Shown here: positions 1 to 8,447 of the stretch, in pieces
How the letters are laid out: every line of letters starts with the position of its first letter
Numbering within the stretch: the stretch's first letter is position 1
Assembly: GCA_021777475.1 (NCBI GenBank)
Contig: JAJYDM010000008.1
Location: 1-44,914, forward strand
Direction: 5' to 3'
DNA: 44,914 nucleotides
From: Actinomycetes bacterium
GTDB lineage: Bacteria; Actinomycetota; Acidimicrobiia; Acidimicrobiales; Acidimicrobiaceae
Program-made: the position numbers and the translations under genes
The notes under the pieces: model-generated
Databases searched by the model: none
Seen by the model: only the letters and a program-made list of their open reading frames with translations
Told to the model about the DNA's origin: nothing

Positions 1-2
1 CC

Positions 3-275
3 GATCTTAGTAATGAAACTCGCGGGAGGCTCAAGGCGTCGACTGACATGGCCAACGTTTCGCTGAAGATACCGTCGATACACCCAATGCTTGGCATCGA
101 CTCCTTCCCCGTTGTAAACCACCAGCCGGAGTTCACCGCCGCCTGTGTAACTGCCCCTGCGGACAGAGCGGTTATCGATGGCGCCATCGCCATGGCGCTC
201 ACCATAATCGATTCCGCCAGCGATCCCGAGATGCGTACCTACCTGATGGAAAAACGCACCAACTCGAGCCGTTAG
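3..275 (+). CDS. M20 family amidohydrolase/peptidase, C-terminal fragment
   Basis: The frame is open from the left window edge to the stop, so only the last ~90 residues are present and the start lies outside the window. The segment reads TDMANVSLKIPSIHPMLGI and then a DRAVIDGAIAMALT helix. This is the usual C-terminal pattern of AbgB/M20D-type amidohydrolases, in which the His of the IHPM-like motif is a metal ligand at the dinuclear site. These enzymes hydrolyse N-acyl or aminobenzoyl amides of amino acids; the substrate cannot be told from this fragment. It converges on the downstream flavoprotein gene with a 4-base overlap of the two stop codons. An internal ATG at 48 exists but would leave out conserved residues, so it is not a true start. 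Confidence 0.75.
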   Translation, partial: DLSNETRGRLKASTDMANVSLKIPSIHPMLGIDSFPVVNHQPEFTAACVTAPADRAVIDGAIAMALTIIDSASDPEMRTYLMEKRTNSSR

Positions 276-1630
276 TCTGCGGCTTCGGCAAGTGCCTCCG
301 CCAAAGCCGGATGAACCAGCACGGACTCGACAATATCAGTGACCCTGAGTCTTGCGGTCACCGCAACGGCGATGACCGAGATTAGCTCTGCCGCATGCGC
401 TCCAACTATTGAACCTCCGAGCACCACCCCGGTGGCAGGATCGGACAGGATTTTGACAAAGCCTCTGGCGTCACCATCGATTAGGGCCCTTGGATTCGAT
501 GCGAAGGGAACCTTTGTAACCCTAATCTTGCGGCCTTGGGCAAATGCCTCAGCCTCGGCTAGTCCTACGTCAGCGATTTCTGGCTCGGTGAATATCGCGG
601 ATGCCGCTTTCTCGTAGTCGAGATGCCGATGCTGACGACCATCCAAGCCCATTACGTGTTCAGCGACCTTGCGACCTTGCATCGAGGCGACGGATGCCAA
701 CTGGAGCTTTCCTGAAAGATCGCCTGCGGCATAAATATGGGAGACATTTGAAACACAGTGGTGATCAATCGGAACGTAACCCCACCGGTCTACGAACACA
801 CCAGCATTCTCAAGGCCAAGATTTTCTGAATTTGGCACTGACCCAATTGCCAAAAGGGCATGCGAGCCATCTATTGTTCGCTGGTCATCGCAAACAACCC
901 TGACACCATCACCAGTCCGATTGATACCGATTGCTCTTGCACCCTTGTACAAGTGCACGCCCGATTCAAGAAAGTCGGTCTCCAAAGCTGCGGCGACTTC
1001 GGGATCCTTCGCTGGCAGAACCTGCTGCCGCGAAACCACAAGGGAGACCCTTGAGCCAAACGAACGGAACATGTGAACAAACTCGACGCCGGTCACTCCA
1101 GAACCGATTACTACCAGGTGCTCGGGGATCTCCTTCGGCGGATATGAATGCCTGGTAGTGAGAATTCTCACACCGTCCACCTCCGCCCAATCAGGCACTC
1201 GCGGCCTCGAACCGGTAGCGACTAGGATAGCGTCGGCATCTACCATCTCCTCGCTGCCGTCCGCGAAGGTTGCCAGCACCTCATGAGTGGAAATGATCTT
1301 TCCGGAGCCCCTGATCACCCTCACGCCTTGAGAACCCAGCAGCTGGTCGAATGACCTAGCAAGCTTGTCGGTGATAGAGCTGACCCGGATCTTCAGTTCG
1401 TCTAAATCAGGTGTAATTCGCTGTGTCGGCAAGCCGATCCTGTCGGCACGCTCCAACTTTTTTATGACAGCACCGGTGGCAATCATGGCTTTGGATGGAA
1501 CGCAGTCCCACAGGTTGGCAGCCCCTCCAAGGATATCCTTTTCGATGAGGGTGACCTGAGCGCCCAAACGGGCTCCATGTGTTGCAGCTTGGACCCCGGC
1601 GGGACCACCACCGATTATCACAAATTTCAC
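272..1630 (-). CDS. lpdA: NAD(P)H-quinone reductase-type flavoprotein disulfide reductase (LpdA, Rv3303c-like)
   Basis: A 452-residue flavoprotein with the fold of dihydrolipoamide dehydrogenase. An FAD-binding GGGPAG is at residues 8-13, an NAD(P)-binding VVIGSGVTG near residue 173, a second FAD motif YAAGDLSG near 295, and a C-terminal dimerisation domain with HPALAE. The active-site segment reads GGAANLWDCVPSK: the second redox Cys is kept but the first is Ala. Loss of this disulfide matches the M. tuberculosis LpdA (Rv3303c) branch, which reduces quinones rather than lipoamide. This is an inference by motif; a genuine E3 with both cysteines is encoded elsewhere in the window at 16389-17807. 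It is separated from the mutase gene upstream by only 5 bases, so the two are probably co-transcribed. Confidence 0.85.
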   Translation of the reverse strand: MKFVIIGGGPAGVQAATHGARLGAQVTLIEKDILGGAANLWDCVPSKAMIATGAVIKKLERADRIGLPTQRITPDLDELKIRVSSITDKLARSFDQLLGSQGVRVIRGSGKIISTHEVLATFADGSEEMVDADAILVATGSRPRVPDWAEVDGVRILTTRHSYPPKEIPEHLVVIGSGVTGVEFVHMFRSFGSRVSLVVSRQQVLPAKDPEVAAALETDFLESGVHLYKGARAIGINRTGDGVRVVCDDQRTIDGSHALLAIGSVPNSENLGLENAGVFVDRWGYVPIDHHCVSNVSHIYAAGDLSGKLQLASVASMQGRKVAEHVMGLDGRQHRHLDYEKAASAIFTEPEIADVGLAEAEAFAQGRKIRVTKVPFASNPRALIDGDARGFVKILSDPATGVVLGGSIVGAHAAELISVIAVAVTARLRVTDIVESVLVHPALAEALAEAAD

Positions 1631-1635
1631 TAATT

Positions 1636-3219
1636 CTAACCTCGAGGTTGATAGGTGCCGAAAACGGTCCGCAATGTATCGGAGACCTCACCAAGCGTTG
1701 CCCGCCTGCGCAATGCCTCTTTCATAGGGTAAAGGAGATTGCTTCCTTCCCGTGCCCCCTTCGCCAGATCAGCCAATGCATCGGCAACTGCTGTGCCATC
1801 CCTCTGCACTTTCAGAACACTTACTCTCGCAACTTGCTGTGCTTGAAGGGCAGGATCTATTGGAAACACTTCCGGAGACTCTGGAGCCTCGTCGATGAAT
1901 TCATTGACGCCAACAATGATCTTTGACCCAGAGTCCACAGCCTTCGCGTAGGCGTATGCGGCCTGTTCGATTTCGTCCTGCATGTAACCTGATTCAATCG
2001 CGTTGACCGCTCCACCAATGGCGTCGATCTGCCCAAGATAGTCCCATGCGCGCTCTTCTATCTGATCGGTGAGCGTCTCCACAAAATATGATCCTCCTAG
2101 CGGATCAGGAGTGTCTGTCACCCCTGACTCGAATCCAACTATCTGCTGAGTTCGAAGTGCAATCTTCGCAGCTTTAGTGGTCGGAAGTCCTAGAGCTTCG
2201 TCAAATCCGTTGGTGTGCAAGGACTGTGTTCCGCCCATTACTGCAGCTAAGGCCTGTATCGCCACCCGCACGATGTTTATCTCAGGCTGCTGAGCGGTGA
2301 GCGTCGATCCCCCGGTCTGGGTGTGAAAACGAAGCAGTAGAGATCTCTTATCTTTAGCATGGAATCTCTGCACCATCACCTGCGACCATATTCGTCTTGA
2401 GGCACGGTACTTGGCGACCTCCTCGAAGAGATTGTTGTGGGCATTCCAAAAAAAGGAAAGCCGGGGAGCAAAGTCATCGACGTCGAGGCCAGCGTCGATG
2501 GCTGCCTGGACATAGGCAATGCCATTTGCGATCGTAAACGCGATCTCTTGTACCGCAGTGGATCCAGCCTCACGAATGTGATATCCAGAGATGGAAATCG
2601 TGTTCCAGTTTGGCAGATTATCGTGACAGTAGCTGAATGTGTCGGTGATCAGCCGCATGGAAGGCCTAGGGGGGTATATATAGGTACCCCTGGCGACATA
2701 CTCCTTCAAGATGTCGTTTTGAATCGTTCCCCTGAGGACTTTTGGTGACACACCATTTTCTTCCGCCACAAGCTGGTAAAGCAGCAGAAGAATGGAAGCG
2801 GTGGAGTTGATTGTCATTGAGGTTGTCACTGTGTCCAGTGGAATATCCCGGAATAACAGCTTCATGTCTTCTATGGAATCGATGGCAACGCCCACCTTTC
2901 CCACTTCCCCCTCAGCTCTAGGGTGGTCGGAGTCAAGCCCCATCTGAGTTGGCAGATCAAATGCACAGCTCAACCCGGTCTGGCCAGCCTTGAGCAGGAA
3001 CTTGAACCGCTCGTTGGTCGCCTCTGCGGTCCCGAAACCGGCATACTGACGCATTGTCCACAGGCGGGACCGGTACATGTCCCTGTAAACACCTCGGGTA
3101 AACGGTACGTCTCCAGGTGACCCCAGCTTCAAGTCTGGATTCCAGCCATCGAGCTTTTCAGGTCCATAGATCGGCTCAATCTCTATACCCGACTCTGTCT
3201 CGTGGTTAATTTTCCGCAT
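1636..3219 (-). CDS. mutA: methylmalonyl-CoA mutase, large (catalytic) subunit without B12 domain
   Basis: About 527 residues of the (beta/alpha)8 acyl-CoA mutase domain: [17 protein letters not shown] near the N-terminus, then [28 protein letters not shown] and [12 protein letters not shown]. Tyr in RQYAGF and Arg in ARGTYIYP are the pair that marks methylmalonyl-CoA mutase; isobutyryl-CoA mutase has Phe and Gln at these sites. The cobalamin-binding DxHxxG domain is absent, as in split mutases, so a small subunit must come from elsewhere; none is in the window. The reading frame can be extended to 3255, but that would run through the hairpin at 3242-3271, so the ATG at 3219 is preferred. The enzyme interconverts methylmalonyl- and succinyl-CoA using adenosylcobalamin. 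Confidence 0.88.
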   Translation of the reverse strand: MRKINHETESGIEIEPIYGPEKLDGWNPDLKLGSPGDVPFTRGVYRDMYRSRLWTMRQYAGFGTAEATNERFKFLLKAGQTGLSCAFDLPTQMGLDSDHPRAEGEVGKVGVAIDSIEDMKLLFRDIPLDTVTTSMTINSTASILLLLYQLVAEENGVSPKVLRGTIQNDILKEYVARGTYIYPPRPSMRLITDTFSYCHDNLPNWNTISISGYHIREAGSTAVQEIAFTIANGIAYVQAAIDAGLDVDDFAPRLSFFWNAHNNLFEEVAKYRASRRIWSQVMVQRFHAKDKRSLLLRFHTQTGGSTLTAQQPEINIVRVAIQALAAVMGGTQSLHTNGFDEALGLPTTKAAKIALRTQQIVGFESGVTDTPDPLGGSYFVETLTDQIEERAWDYLGQIDAIGGAVNAIESGYMQDEIEQAAYAYAKAVDSGSKIIVGVNEFIDEAPESPEVFPIDPALQAQQVARVSVLKVQRDGTAVADALADLAKGAREGSNLLYPMKEALRRRATLGEVSDTLRTVFGTYQPRG

Positions 3220-3235
3220 AAACAAAGACAATAAT

Positions 3236-3271
3236 CGAAAAGGGCCCAGATTCACAAAAGAACCTGGGCCC
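3236..3271 (-). terminator. Rho-independent terminator of the rhodanese-MoeB gene
   Basis: A perfect 8-bp inverted repeat, GGGCCCAG/CTGGGCCC (3242-3249 and 3264-3271), has a 14-base loop. On the minus strand it is followed by TTTTCGATTATT. It lies 38 bases after the moeB stop and just before the preferred mutase start. Confidence 0.7.
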
Positions 3272-3308
3272 CATTCCCGTCAATAACTCCGCATGCAACG
3301 ACTCACCC

Positions 3309-4481
3309 TCAAGCTGTAGCCAGCACCTTCGCGTGAGGCATGCACAAATGGTCATACTCCGCGATGACAATCTCGTCAACATCAGGACCGCAAGCAGGGC
3401 AGCTCGGATCCCTTCTCATCTTGAATGTTCTGAAGGTCTCCTCAAGGGCATCGTAGGCAAGCAATCTTCCAACTAGAGGATCCCCCAGTTCAAGCAGGAG
3501 CTTAATAGCCTCCATTGCCTGGATTGATCCAATGATTCCCGGAAGGACTCCCAGGACACCAGCTTCAGCACAAGATGGGGCGAGTTCGGCAGGTGGAGGT
3601 TCCGGCACAAAGCAACGGTAGCACGGACCAGCATAGGGATTGAACACTGTAACTTGGCCTTCAAACCGGAATATCGAACCATGCACCACTGGAATTCGCT
3701 TCAAGAGGGCAGCATCGTTGACAAGGTACCGTGTCGGGAAGTTATCCATTCCGTCCACAATCACGTCGTATCCGTCAATAACATCCAGTACGTTGTCTGC
3801 CCCAAGTCTCATGTCATAGGTAATGACCTCAACGTCGGGATTCAGAAGCGAAATGGTCTTCTTTGCAGAGTCGACCTTTCTTTGGCCAATTCTGTCAACG
3901 TTGTGCAGTACCTGTCGCTGCAAGTTTGACGCATCGACTTCGTCCATGTCAATGATTCCGATGTGGCCGACGCCGGCCGCCGCCAGATACAAGGCCGCTG
4001 GCGAACCAAGCCCACCGGCTCCAAGCAAAAGTACACGCTTCTCCAAAAGCTTCTGCTGTCCAGCCTCACCAACCTCTGGCAACAGCAGGTGACGCTGATA
4101 GCGATTCCTCTGTTCGGGCGTCAGAGTCTTAGGCGTTACCCACTTCAAACCTTCGTCTTTCCATCTATTGAAGCCCCCTGCCATGGACAGGACCGTCTCG
4201 TATCCGAGCTCCTGAAGTGACTTTGCCGCCAAGGCTGAGCGCACCCCACCGGCGCAATAAACGACAATCTTTTGTCTCTTGTCAGGGATCCGGCCTTCCA
4301 CCTGTACTTCAAGATTCCCTCTTGGCAGAAACATTGAGTTCTCAATGGTTCCCTGTTCGTACTCGTCAGCTTCGCGAACGTCTAGGAACAGCCAGCCCTT
4401 CCCAAGCTTCGACGCACTTATTGTATCGATCTCTTCAATCTGAGACTTAGTCTTAAGTAAAATCTCTCTAAAACTTGCCAT
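3309..4481 (-). CDS. moeB: MoeB/ThiF-type adenylyltransferase with N-terminal rhodanese domain
   Basis: A 390-residue two-domain protein. Residues ~15-112 form a rhodanese domain with active-site CAGGVRS (Cys76). Residues ~120-380 form an E1-like adenylyltransferase with the nucleotide loop GAGGLGS (154-160), DMDEVDASNLQRQ, a catalytic Cys in APSCAEAG, and zinc cysteines CYRC and CPAC. The enzyme would adenylate the C-terminal Gly-Gly of a sulfur-carrier protein (MoaD, ThiS or CysO type), and the rhodanese would supply persulfide sulfur. In the common MoeZ arrangement the rhodanese domain is C-terminal; here the order is reversed. GGAG lies 8 bases before the ATG. A terminator follows the gene. 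No carrier protein gene is nearby, so the pathway (molybdopterin, thiamin or cysteine) is undecided. Confidence 0.88.
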   Translation of the reverse strand: MASFREILLKTKSQIEEIDTISASKLGKGWLFLDVREADEYEQGTIENSMFLPRGNLEVQVEGRIPDKRQKIVVYCAGGVRSALAAKSLQELGYETVLSMAGGFNRWKDEGLKWVTPKTLTPEQRNRYQRHLLLPEVGEAGQQKLLEKRVLLLGAGGLGSPAALYLAAAGVGHIGIIDMDEVDASNLQRQVLHNVDRIGQRKVDSAKKTISLLNPDVEVITYDMRLGADNVLDVIDGYDVIVDGMDNFPTRYLVNDAALLKRIPVVHGSIFRFEGQVTVFNPYAGPCYRCFVPEPPPAELAPSCAEAGVLGVLPGIIGSIQAMEAIKLLLELGDPLVGRLLAYDALEETFRTFKMRRDPSCPACGPDVDEIVIAEYDHLCMPHAKVLATA

Positions 4482-4513
4482 GGGTTACACTCCAGCGGTC
4501 TGTGATATTTCCC

Positions 4514-4540
4514 TTTTTAAAACCCTACCATATTAGTCAA
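4514..4540 (-). promoter_or_regulatory. possible promoter of the rhodanese-MoeB gene
   Basis: On the minus strand TTGACT (4540-4535) is followed after 15 bases by TAAAAA (4519-4514), about 30 bases before the ATG. The spacing is short for sigma-70, so this is weak. Confidence 0.3.
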
Positions 4541-4607
4541 CATTCCACGCACACCAAAATTATTGAAAATCTCAGTAACGGACAACATCCCCCTGGGAGC
4601 CAAATAC

Positions 4608-4636
4608 TTGCGAAAGTCCCGACCTGGCCTTAGTTT
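4608..4636 (+). promoter_or_regulatory. probable promoter giving a leaderless nitroreductase mRNA
   Basis: TTGCGA (4608-4613), a 17-base spacer and TAGTTT (4631-4636) are followed by six bases and then the ATG at 4643. The expected transcription start falls on the A of the ATG, and no Shine-Dalgarno sequence is present. Leaderless mRNAs are common in actinobacteria. Confidence 0.45.
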
Positions 4637-4642
4637 TTAGCT

Positions 4643-5242
4643 ATGGAGTACTACGAGCTTCTGGCCAAACGAAGAATGTACCGTCATTTCAGCAGTGAGC
4701 CAATTCCACCCGAAGTCCTTGAGAAGATACTTGATTCGGCCACACGGGGACCTTCTGCTGGATTTTCGCAAGGTTTCGACTTCCTCGTGCTCAATCAGAA
4801 GCCCGCCTTGGAACAGTTCTGGAACTTGGCCTTGACCCCTCAGTGGAAAGAGGAGACCACTTCGCACAAAGGCCTGTGGAATGCGCCGGTGGTGATTCTT
4901 CCTCTAGCCAATCCCGACGCATACATTCAGAGATATACGGAACAGGACAAGGACTACTCTCCCCTCCAAGATAAGGACCATTGGCCAGTCCCATACTGGT
5001 ACATCGATACCGCATTTGCGTCAATGCTTATCCTGAATTCAGTTGTATATGAAAACTTAGGTGCCCTATTTTTTGGCATATTTCGAAATTTGGCTTGCAT
5101 CAAGAAATCCTTTCAGATTCCCGACAATTACCATCCAATTGGCGCCATAGCGATCGGGTACCCTTCTTCGAGCGACGTTTCGGCGTCTGCCAAAAGAGGA
5201 AGGCGGGAGAAGTCCTCGCAATTTCATTTCAATCAATTTTAA
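4643..5242 (+). CDS. nitroreductase family protein
   Basis: A 199-residue FMN-dependent nitroreductase-like protein. The N-terminal KRRMYRHFSSEPIPPEVLEKIL carries the basic residues that bind the FMN phosphate, and ATRGPSAGFSQGFDFLVL is the standard second segment. A C-terminal AIAIGYP strand closes the fold. Members reduce nitroaromatics, quinones or related compounds with NAD(P)H; the substrate cannot be read from sequence. It is divergent from the moeB gene. The start is the ATG directly after a good -10 element, with no ribosome binding site, so translation is probably leaderless. The C-terminus (SAKRGRREKSSQFHFNQF) is polar and unconserved in appearance. Confidence 0.82.
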   Translation: MEYYELLAKRRMYRHFSSEPIPPEVLEKILDSATRGPSAGFSQGFDFLVLNQKPALEQFWNLALTPQWKEETTSHKGLWNAPVVILPLANPDAYIQRYTEQDKDYSPLQDKDHWPVPYWYIDTAFASMLILNSVVYENLGALFFGIFRNLACIKKSFQIPDNYHPIGAIAIGYPSSSDVSASAKRGRREKSSQFHFNQF

Positions 5243-5407
5243 CGATTACCACTCTTCGACAAAATTTCAACAAACAATCTATTAGGTCAGCGAAGTGGCG
5301 AATACTGACAGTAGCAACTCAAATTTCCACTTTACAAATCCCAGAGAATTTGACACACTGAACACTGCTTCTCCGCAAGTGACCGAATGATACTAAAGGG
5401 GAAAATA

Positions 5408-6151
5408 ATGTTAGTTACTGGAAGCGACGCAGGCGATGCGCAGGATGAGCCTTCATCAGATTCACCGAATAACGCATATTTCGTCTCAGCCAAGAAACAC
5501 CCCATGTGGGAGTTCCAGTCGCCTATCCGCATCACAAGTTGGAGAGACGTCAACATAGAATCATTGGGCTACGACCCGCGATCAAGCTACGTTGAGAAAT
5601 TCTGGTTGCCATTTCTCGGTCCATCAACAGTCTTCCTAGTCAGGAGAATAACTGAGACGCTTGAAAACGAGCCCTACGGAACCGCGATCGACTTGCAAGA
5701 ACTTTCGATCATGTTGGGCCTTGGACCCAACATCACCAAACACTCTTCCATCCAAAAGACACTCAATCGACTTCTAGTCTTTGAGCTAGCACGCATCATG
5801 CCATCCAAGGCAGTTTCCGTTCGACTGAAACTGCCGCCCTTACCACAAAGATTCATCAGTAGGCTGCCCCAAAGCTTGCAAGAGTTCCATGGCAAAGAAT
5901 TGCAGGACGGACCCGAAAACGCCCTTGCAGCCATCCGGACTCGGGCTCGATCGTTGGCCCTGGCTCTCACAAAGTTAGGACACGATCGAATGGCAATTGA
6001 AAAACAGCTGATCTCCTGGAGGTTTCACCCCTCTGTCTGCTACGAGACGCTCAACTGGATCGAAACAGTTTCCATGCCAGACAAAGCTTCATCTGATCAA
6101 CCAAACGAGACGAGTAATGATGACCTGAACATACCGAGAACTCAGCAATAG
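5408..6151 (+). CDS. actinobacterial protein of unknown function, possible winged-helix
   Basis: A 247-residue soluble protein. Residues ~40-140 read DVNIESLGYDPRSSYVEKFWLPFLGPSTVFLVRRI followed by an ELSIMLGLGPN segment and an RLLVFELARI strand. I recall similar uncharacterised proteins in many actinobacteria, where this part resembles a winged-helix fold with a basic recognition helix. A second helical region (~185-225) is rich in Leu and Arg, and the C-terminus is acidic and polar. No catalytic motif is visible. The ORF opens at 5387, but AAAGGGG sits 6 bases before the ATG at 5408, so that start is preferred. Function unknown; DNA binding is only a suggestion. Confidence 0.65.
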   Translation: MLVTGSDAGDAQDEPSSDSPNNAYFVSAKKHPMWEFQSPIRITSWRDVNIESLGYDPRSSYVEKFWLPFLGPSTVFLVRRITETLENEPYGTAIDLQELSIMLGLGPNITKHSSIQKTLNRLLVFELARIMPSKAVSVRLKLPPLPQRFISRLPQSLQEFHGKELQDGPENALAAIRTRARSLALALTKLGHDRMAIEKQLISWRFHPSVCYETLNWIETVSMPDKASSDQPNETSNDDLNIPRTQQ

Positions 6152-6311
6152 AACATCCAATTGAATTTCCCGATCTGGGCCGTGTCGCTCTCGAGAAGCC
6201 GCAATTTAGCTGACGTTGTGACATGGCCTGGTTTTGAACTTGACCTCTAGCGAGGCAAGATCCGTGGAATATCAACAATCAGGGCGTTTGATTCGCACCG
6301 CAAACACGGCG

Positions 6312-7757
6312 CTACTGTGATTTGGCCTCCAGATACTTACATAGGGTCCTGACACCAAATCCGGTAGCGCCCTTCCTGAAATAGCGGTCATCCGATTCAG
6401 ATCTGGACGGCCCTGCAATATCAAGGTGTGCCCAGGGAGTCTCTCCGACAAACTCCTTAAGCAGCAAAGCAGCAGAAATTGTTCCAGCAGCACCGGGAGC
6501 GCCGATATTCTTCATATCCGCAACTTCAGACTCTATGTGCTTCTTATATCGGTCCGGAAGAGGTAGTTGCCACAGTGGTTCTCCCGCTTCTTCTCCAGCC
6601 TGAAGAACTCCGTTTATGACACTTGGATCATTTCCCATCACACCTGCAATTTCCCGCCCCAGTGCCACCACACACGCGCCCGTTAGCGTGGCAAGATCAA
6701 TGATCTCAGCAGCCCCGTCCTCGTGGGCAAGCGAGAGCGCATCAGCGAGTACCAATCGCCCTTCAGCGTCGGTGTTCAACACCTCAACGCTTTTACCATT
6801 TCTGGCGACGAACACGTCACCGGGCTTCGTCGCCGACCCACTCGGCATGTTCTCCGTTAATGCCATATATCCGTCTACCGCGACCGCTATCCCCAGACCC
6901 GCAATCACCGAAAAAGTCGCCAACACCGCGGCCGCGCCACTCATATCGGTTTTCATTGTCATCATTCCATCGCCGCTTTTAAGCGACAAACCGCCGGAAT
7001 CAAAGGTGATTCCCTTTCCAACCAAAGCCACGACAGCCTCACCTTTTACCCCTTCTGGGCGATAGGACATCTTCACCATTCGCGGCTCCTCGACGGAACC
7101 GCGGGAAACCGCCAGTAGTCCACCAAGCGCTTCTGATTCGATCTCAGCTTTGTCCCAAACTCGACAGCTTATGCCATTTGCTTCGGACACACTCTGTGCT
7201 ATCTCGGCAAAGCGAGTGGGGGTCATGGTGGCAGCCGGCTCATTGATCAGGTCGCGTGCAAAACAGGTCGCATTTGCAACCAGCACAGCCCTATTTACTG
7301 GGCCAAACATTTGAGATGTTGCCGTGACGACAAGCTGCAAGTGCGCGAGTTGCGGTAATGACGAGGCGTCGAAACCCTTCCCCCTAAGTGCGTCATAACG
7401 GTAATGACCCAGGACTGCACCTTCCGCAAAAGCGGCTATCAGATCTGGGTCCACGCCACCCGCATTGACTGCGGCGACAGTGACGTCTTTAGCCAAGGCC
7501 CTCACGGCTGCCGCACCGGCAAGGCGAAATGCCTCTCTATCAAGATTCTCGCCAAGTCCAACAAACAAGGCCACTCGATTTGAACCGTCAGACAACGCCA
7601 CCAAGGTCTGACCAGACTTTCCAGTGAAACCGCCTCCCTGCGCAAGGTCGGGCTGGGGTAATGTTCCTCCCAACGCCTGCAAGCCATCGCGAACAAGGTT
7701 CACTTCGAAGGCTTCAGGACTACCGCTTGAAACCACAATGACCTGCAATTTATTCAT
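6312..7757 (-). CDS. pepA: leucyl aminopeptidase (M17)
   Basis: A 481-residue M17 zinc aminopeptidase. The N-terminal domain (~1-165) is variable. The catalytic domain carries INEPAATMTPTRFAE, the metal- and Lys-containing GKGITFDSGGLSLKSG, MKTDMSGAAAV, and the family signature NTDAEGRLVLADAL with the catalytic Arg. It removes N-terminal residues, preferably Leu, from peptides in the cytoplasm as a hexamer. The frame is open far upstream, but GGGAG lies just before the ATG at 7757, where family homology also begins. The stop of the upstream adenosyltransferase gene is at 7789, so the two are probably one transcript. Rv2213c, the M. tuberculosis counterpart, lies near dlaT-lipB-lipA, as this gene does. 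Confidence 0.93.
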   Translation of the reverse strand: MNKLQVIVVSSGSPEAFEVNLVRDGLQALGGTLPQPDLAQGGGFTGKSGQTLVALSDGSNRVALFVGLGENLDREAFRLAGAAAVRALAKDVTVAAVNAGGVDPDLIAAFAEGAVLGHYRYDALRGKGFDASSLPQLAHLQLVVTATSQMFGPVNRAVLVANATCFARDLINEPAATMTPTRFAEIAQSVSEANGISCRVWDKAEIESEALGGLLAVSRGSVEEPRMVKMSYRPEGVKGEAVVALVGKGITFDSGGLSLKSGDGMMTMKTDMSGAAAVLATFSVIAGLGIAVAVDGYMALTENMPSGSATKPGDVFVARNGKSVEVLNTDAEGRLVLADALSLAHEDGAAEIIDLATLTGACVVALGREIAGVMGNDPSVINGVLQAGEEAGEPLWQLPLPDRYKKHIESEVADMKNIGAPGAAGTISAALLLKEFVGETPWAHLDIAGPSRSESDDRYFRKGATGFGVRTLCKYLEAKSQ

Positions 7758-7788
7758 TTCTCTCCCGATCGGATTCATTTTCATAACT

Positions 7789-8346
7789 TCATGCGCGCTG
7801 ACCTCTAACCGCTTTGGCGGTAAGGTGAACGTCTTCCTGCCAACGTGCCAGAGTCCATACCAGGTCAGAAAGCCGATTAAGGTAAGGTCCCACCTGGGAG
7901 TCGGGATTCTCACTGGTAAACACAACGCTCAAGCGCTCGGCCCTTCTGATAACAGTGCGGGCTACATCCAGACTGGCGGAGATTCTATTCTGGCCTGGAA
8001 CGGCAAATTCGTTAGGAAAACTGAATTTGGCGGTTATCTCATCGATCTGTCTCTCGATGCTCAAGGTCATCTCCGCACTGACGGCAGTCTTTCCTTCGGT
8101 TAGCCTGCCACGATTTGCCTTATCCGTGGCAACCTCAGCCATGAGGACCCAGAGATCTGACTCTAACGCCACGAGCAGCCTGTCAATCACACTGTTTGGC
8201 TCGCATTCTGCCCGGGCTAAACCGAGGGTTGCCTGAGCCTCGTCAACGGCACCGTTAAGTTCAATCTGCGGTGCGTCTTTCCTGACCCGTCCCCCGTACA
8301 AAAGTCCGGTATTACCGTCATCGCCTTTTTTCGTATAGATCTTCAC
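7789..8346 (-). CDS. cob(I)alamin adenosyltransferase, PduO type
   Basis: A 185-residue all-helical enzyme with the N-terminal ATP-binding TKKGDDGNTGLLYG (residues 5-18), VARTVIRRAER and YLNRLSDLVWTLARW. These are the three conserved blocks of PduO/MMAB. It transfers the adenosyl group of ATP to cob(I)alamin to make adenosylcobalamin, the cofactor needed by the methylmalonyl-CoA mutase encoded at 1636-3219. The start codon is GTG and no Shine-Dalgarno sequence is visible. The gene is divergent from metH, whose product uses methylcobalamin, with 101 bases between the starts. No cobalamin riboswitch (B12 box) was recognised in that spacer. Confidence 0.93.
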   Translation of the reverse strand: MKIYTKKGDDGNTGLLYGGRVRKDAPQIELNGAVDEAQATLGLARAECEPNSVIDRLLVALESDLWVLMAEVATDKANRGRLTEGKTAVSAEMTLSIERQIDEITAKFSFPNEFAVPGQNRISASLDVARTVIRRAERLSVVFTSENPDSQVGPYLNRLSDLVWTLARWQEDVHLTAKAVRGQRA

Positions 8347-8447
8347 GCAAGATAAAGAATAATTGGCACCAAAAAGTTATCATCCAGTCGGCACCAACCC
8401 GAAGCAATACTCAGACAGTTCGAATCAGCAGGTAACCTCTAATTGAA

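Noticed and set aside
3220-3255. Upstream extension of the methylmalonyl-CoA mutase
   Set aside because: It runs through the terminator hairpin of the upstream gene and shows no homology.
6239-6259. CTTG-CCTC/GAGG-CAAG inverted repeat between the unknown gene and pepA
   Set aside because: It has a bulge and no T run on either strand, so a terminator call is not supported.
8347-8447. Cobalamin or SAM riboswitch between the adenosyltransferase gene and metH
   Set aside because: The spacer is only 101 bases and shows no B12 box or SAM-type core.
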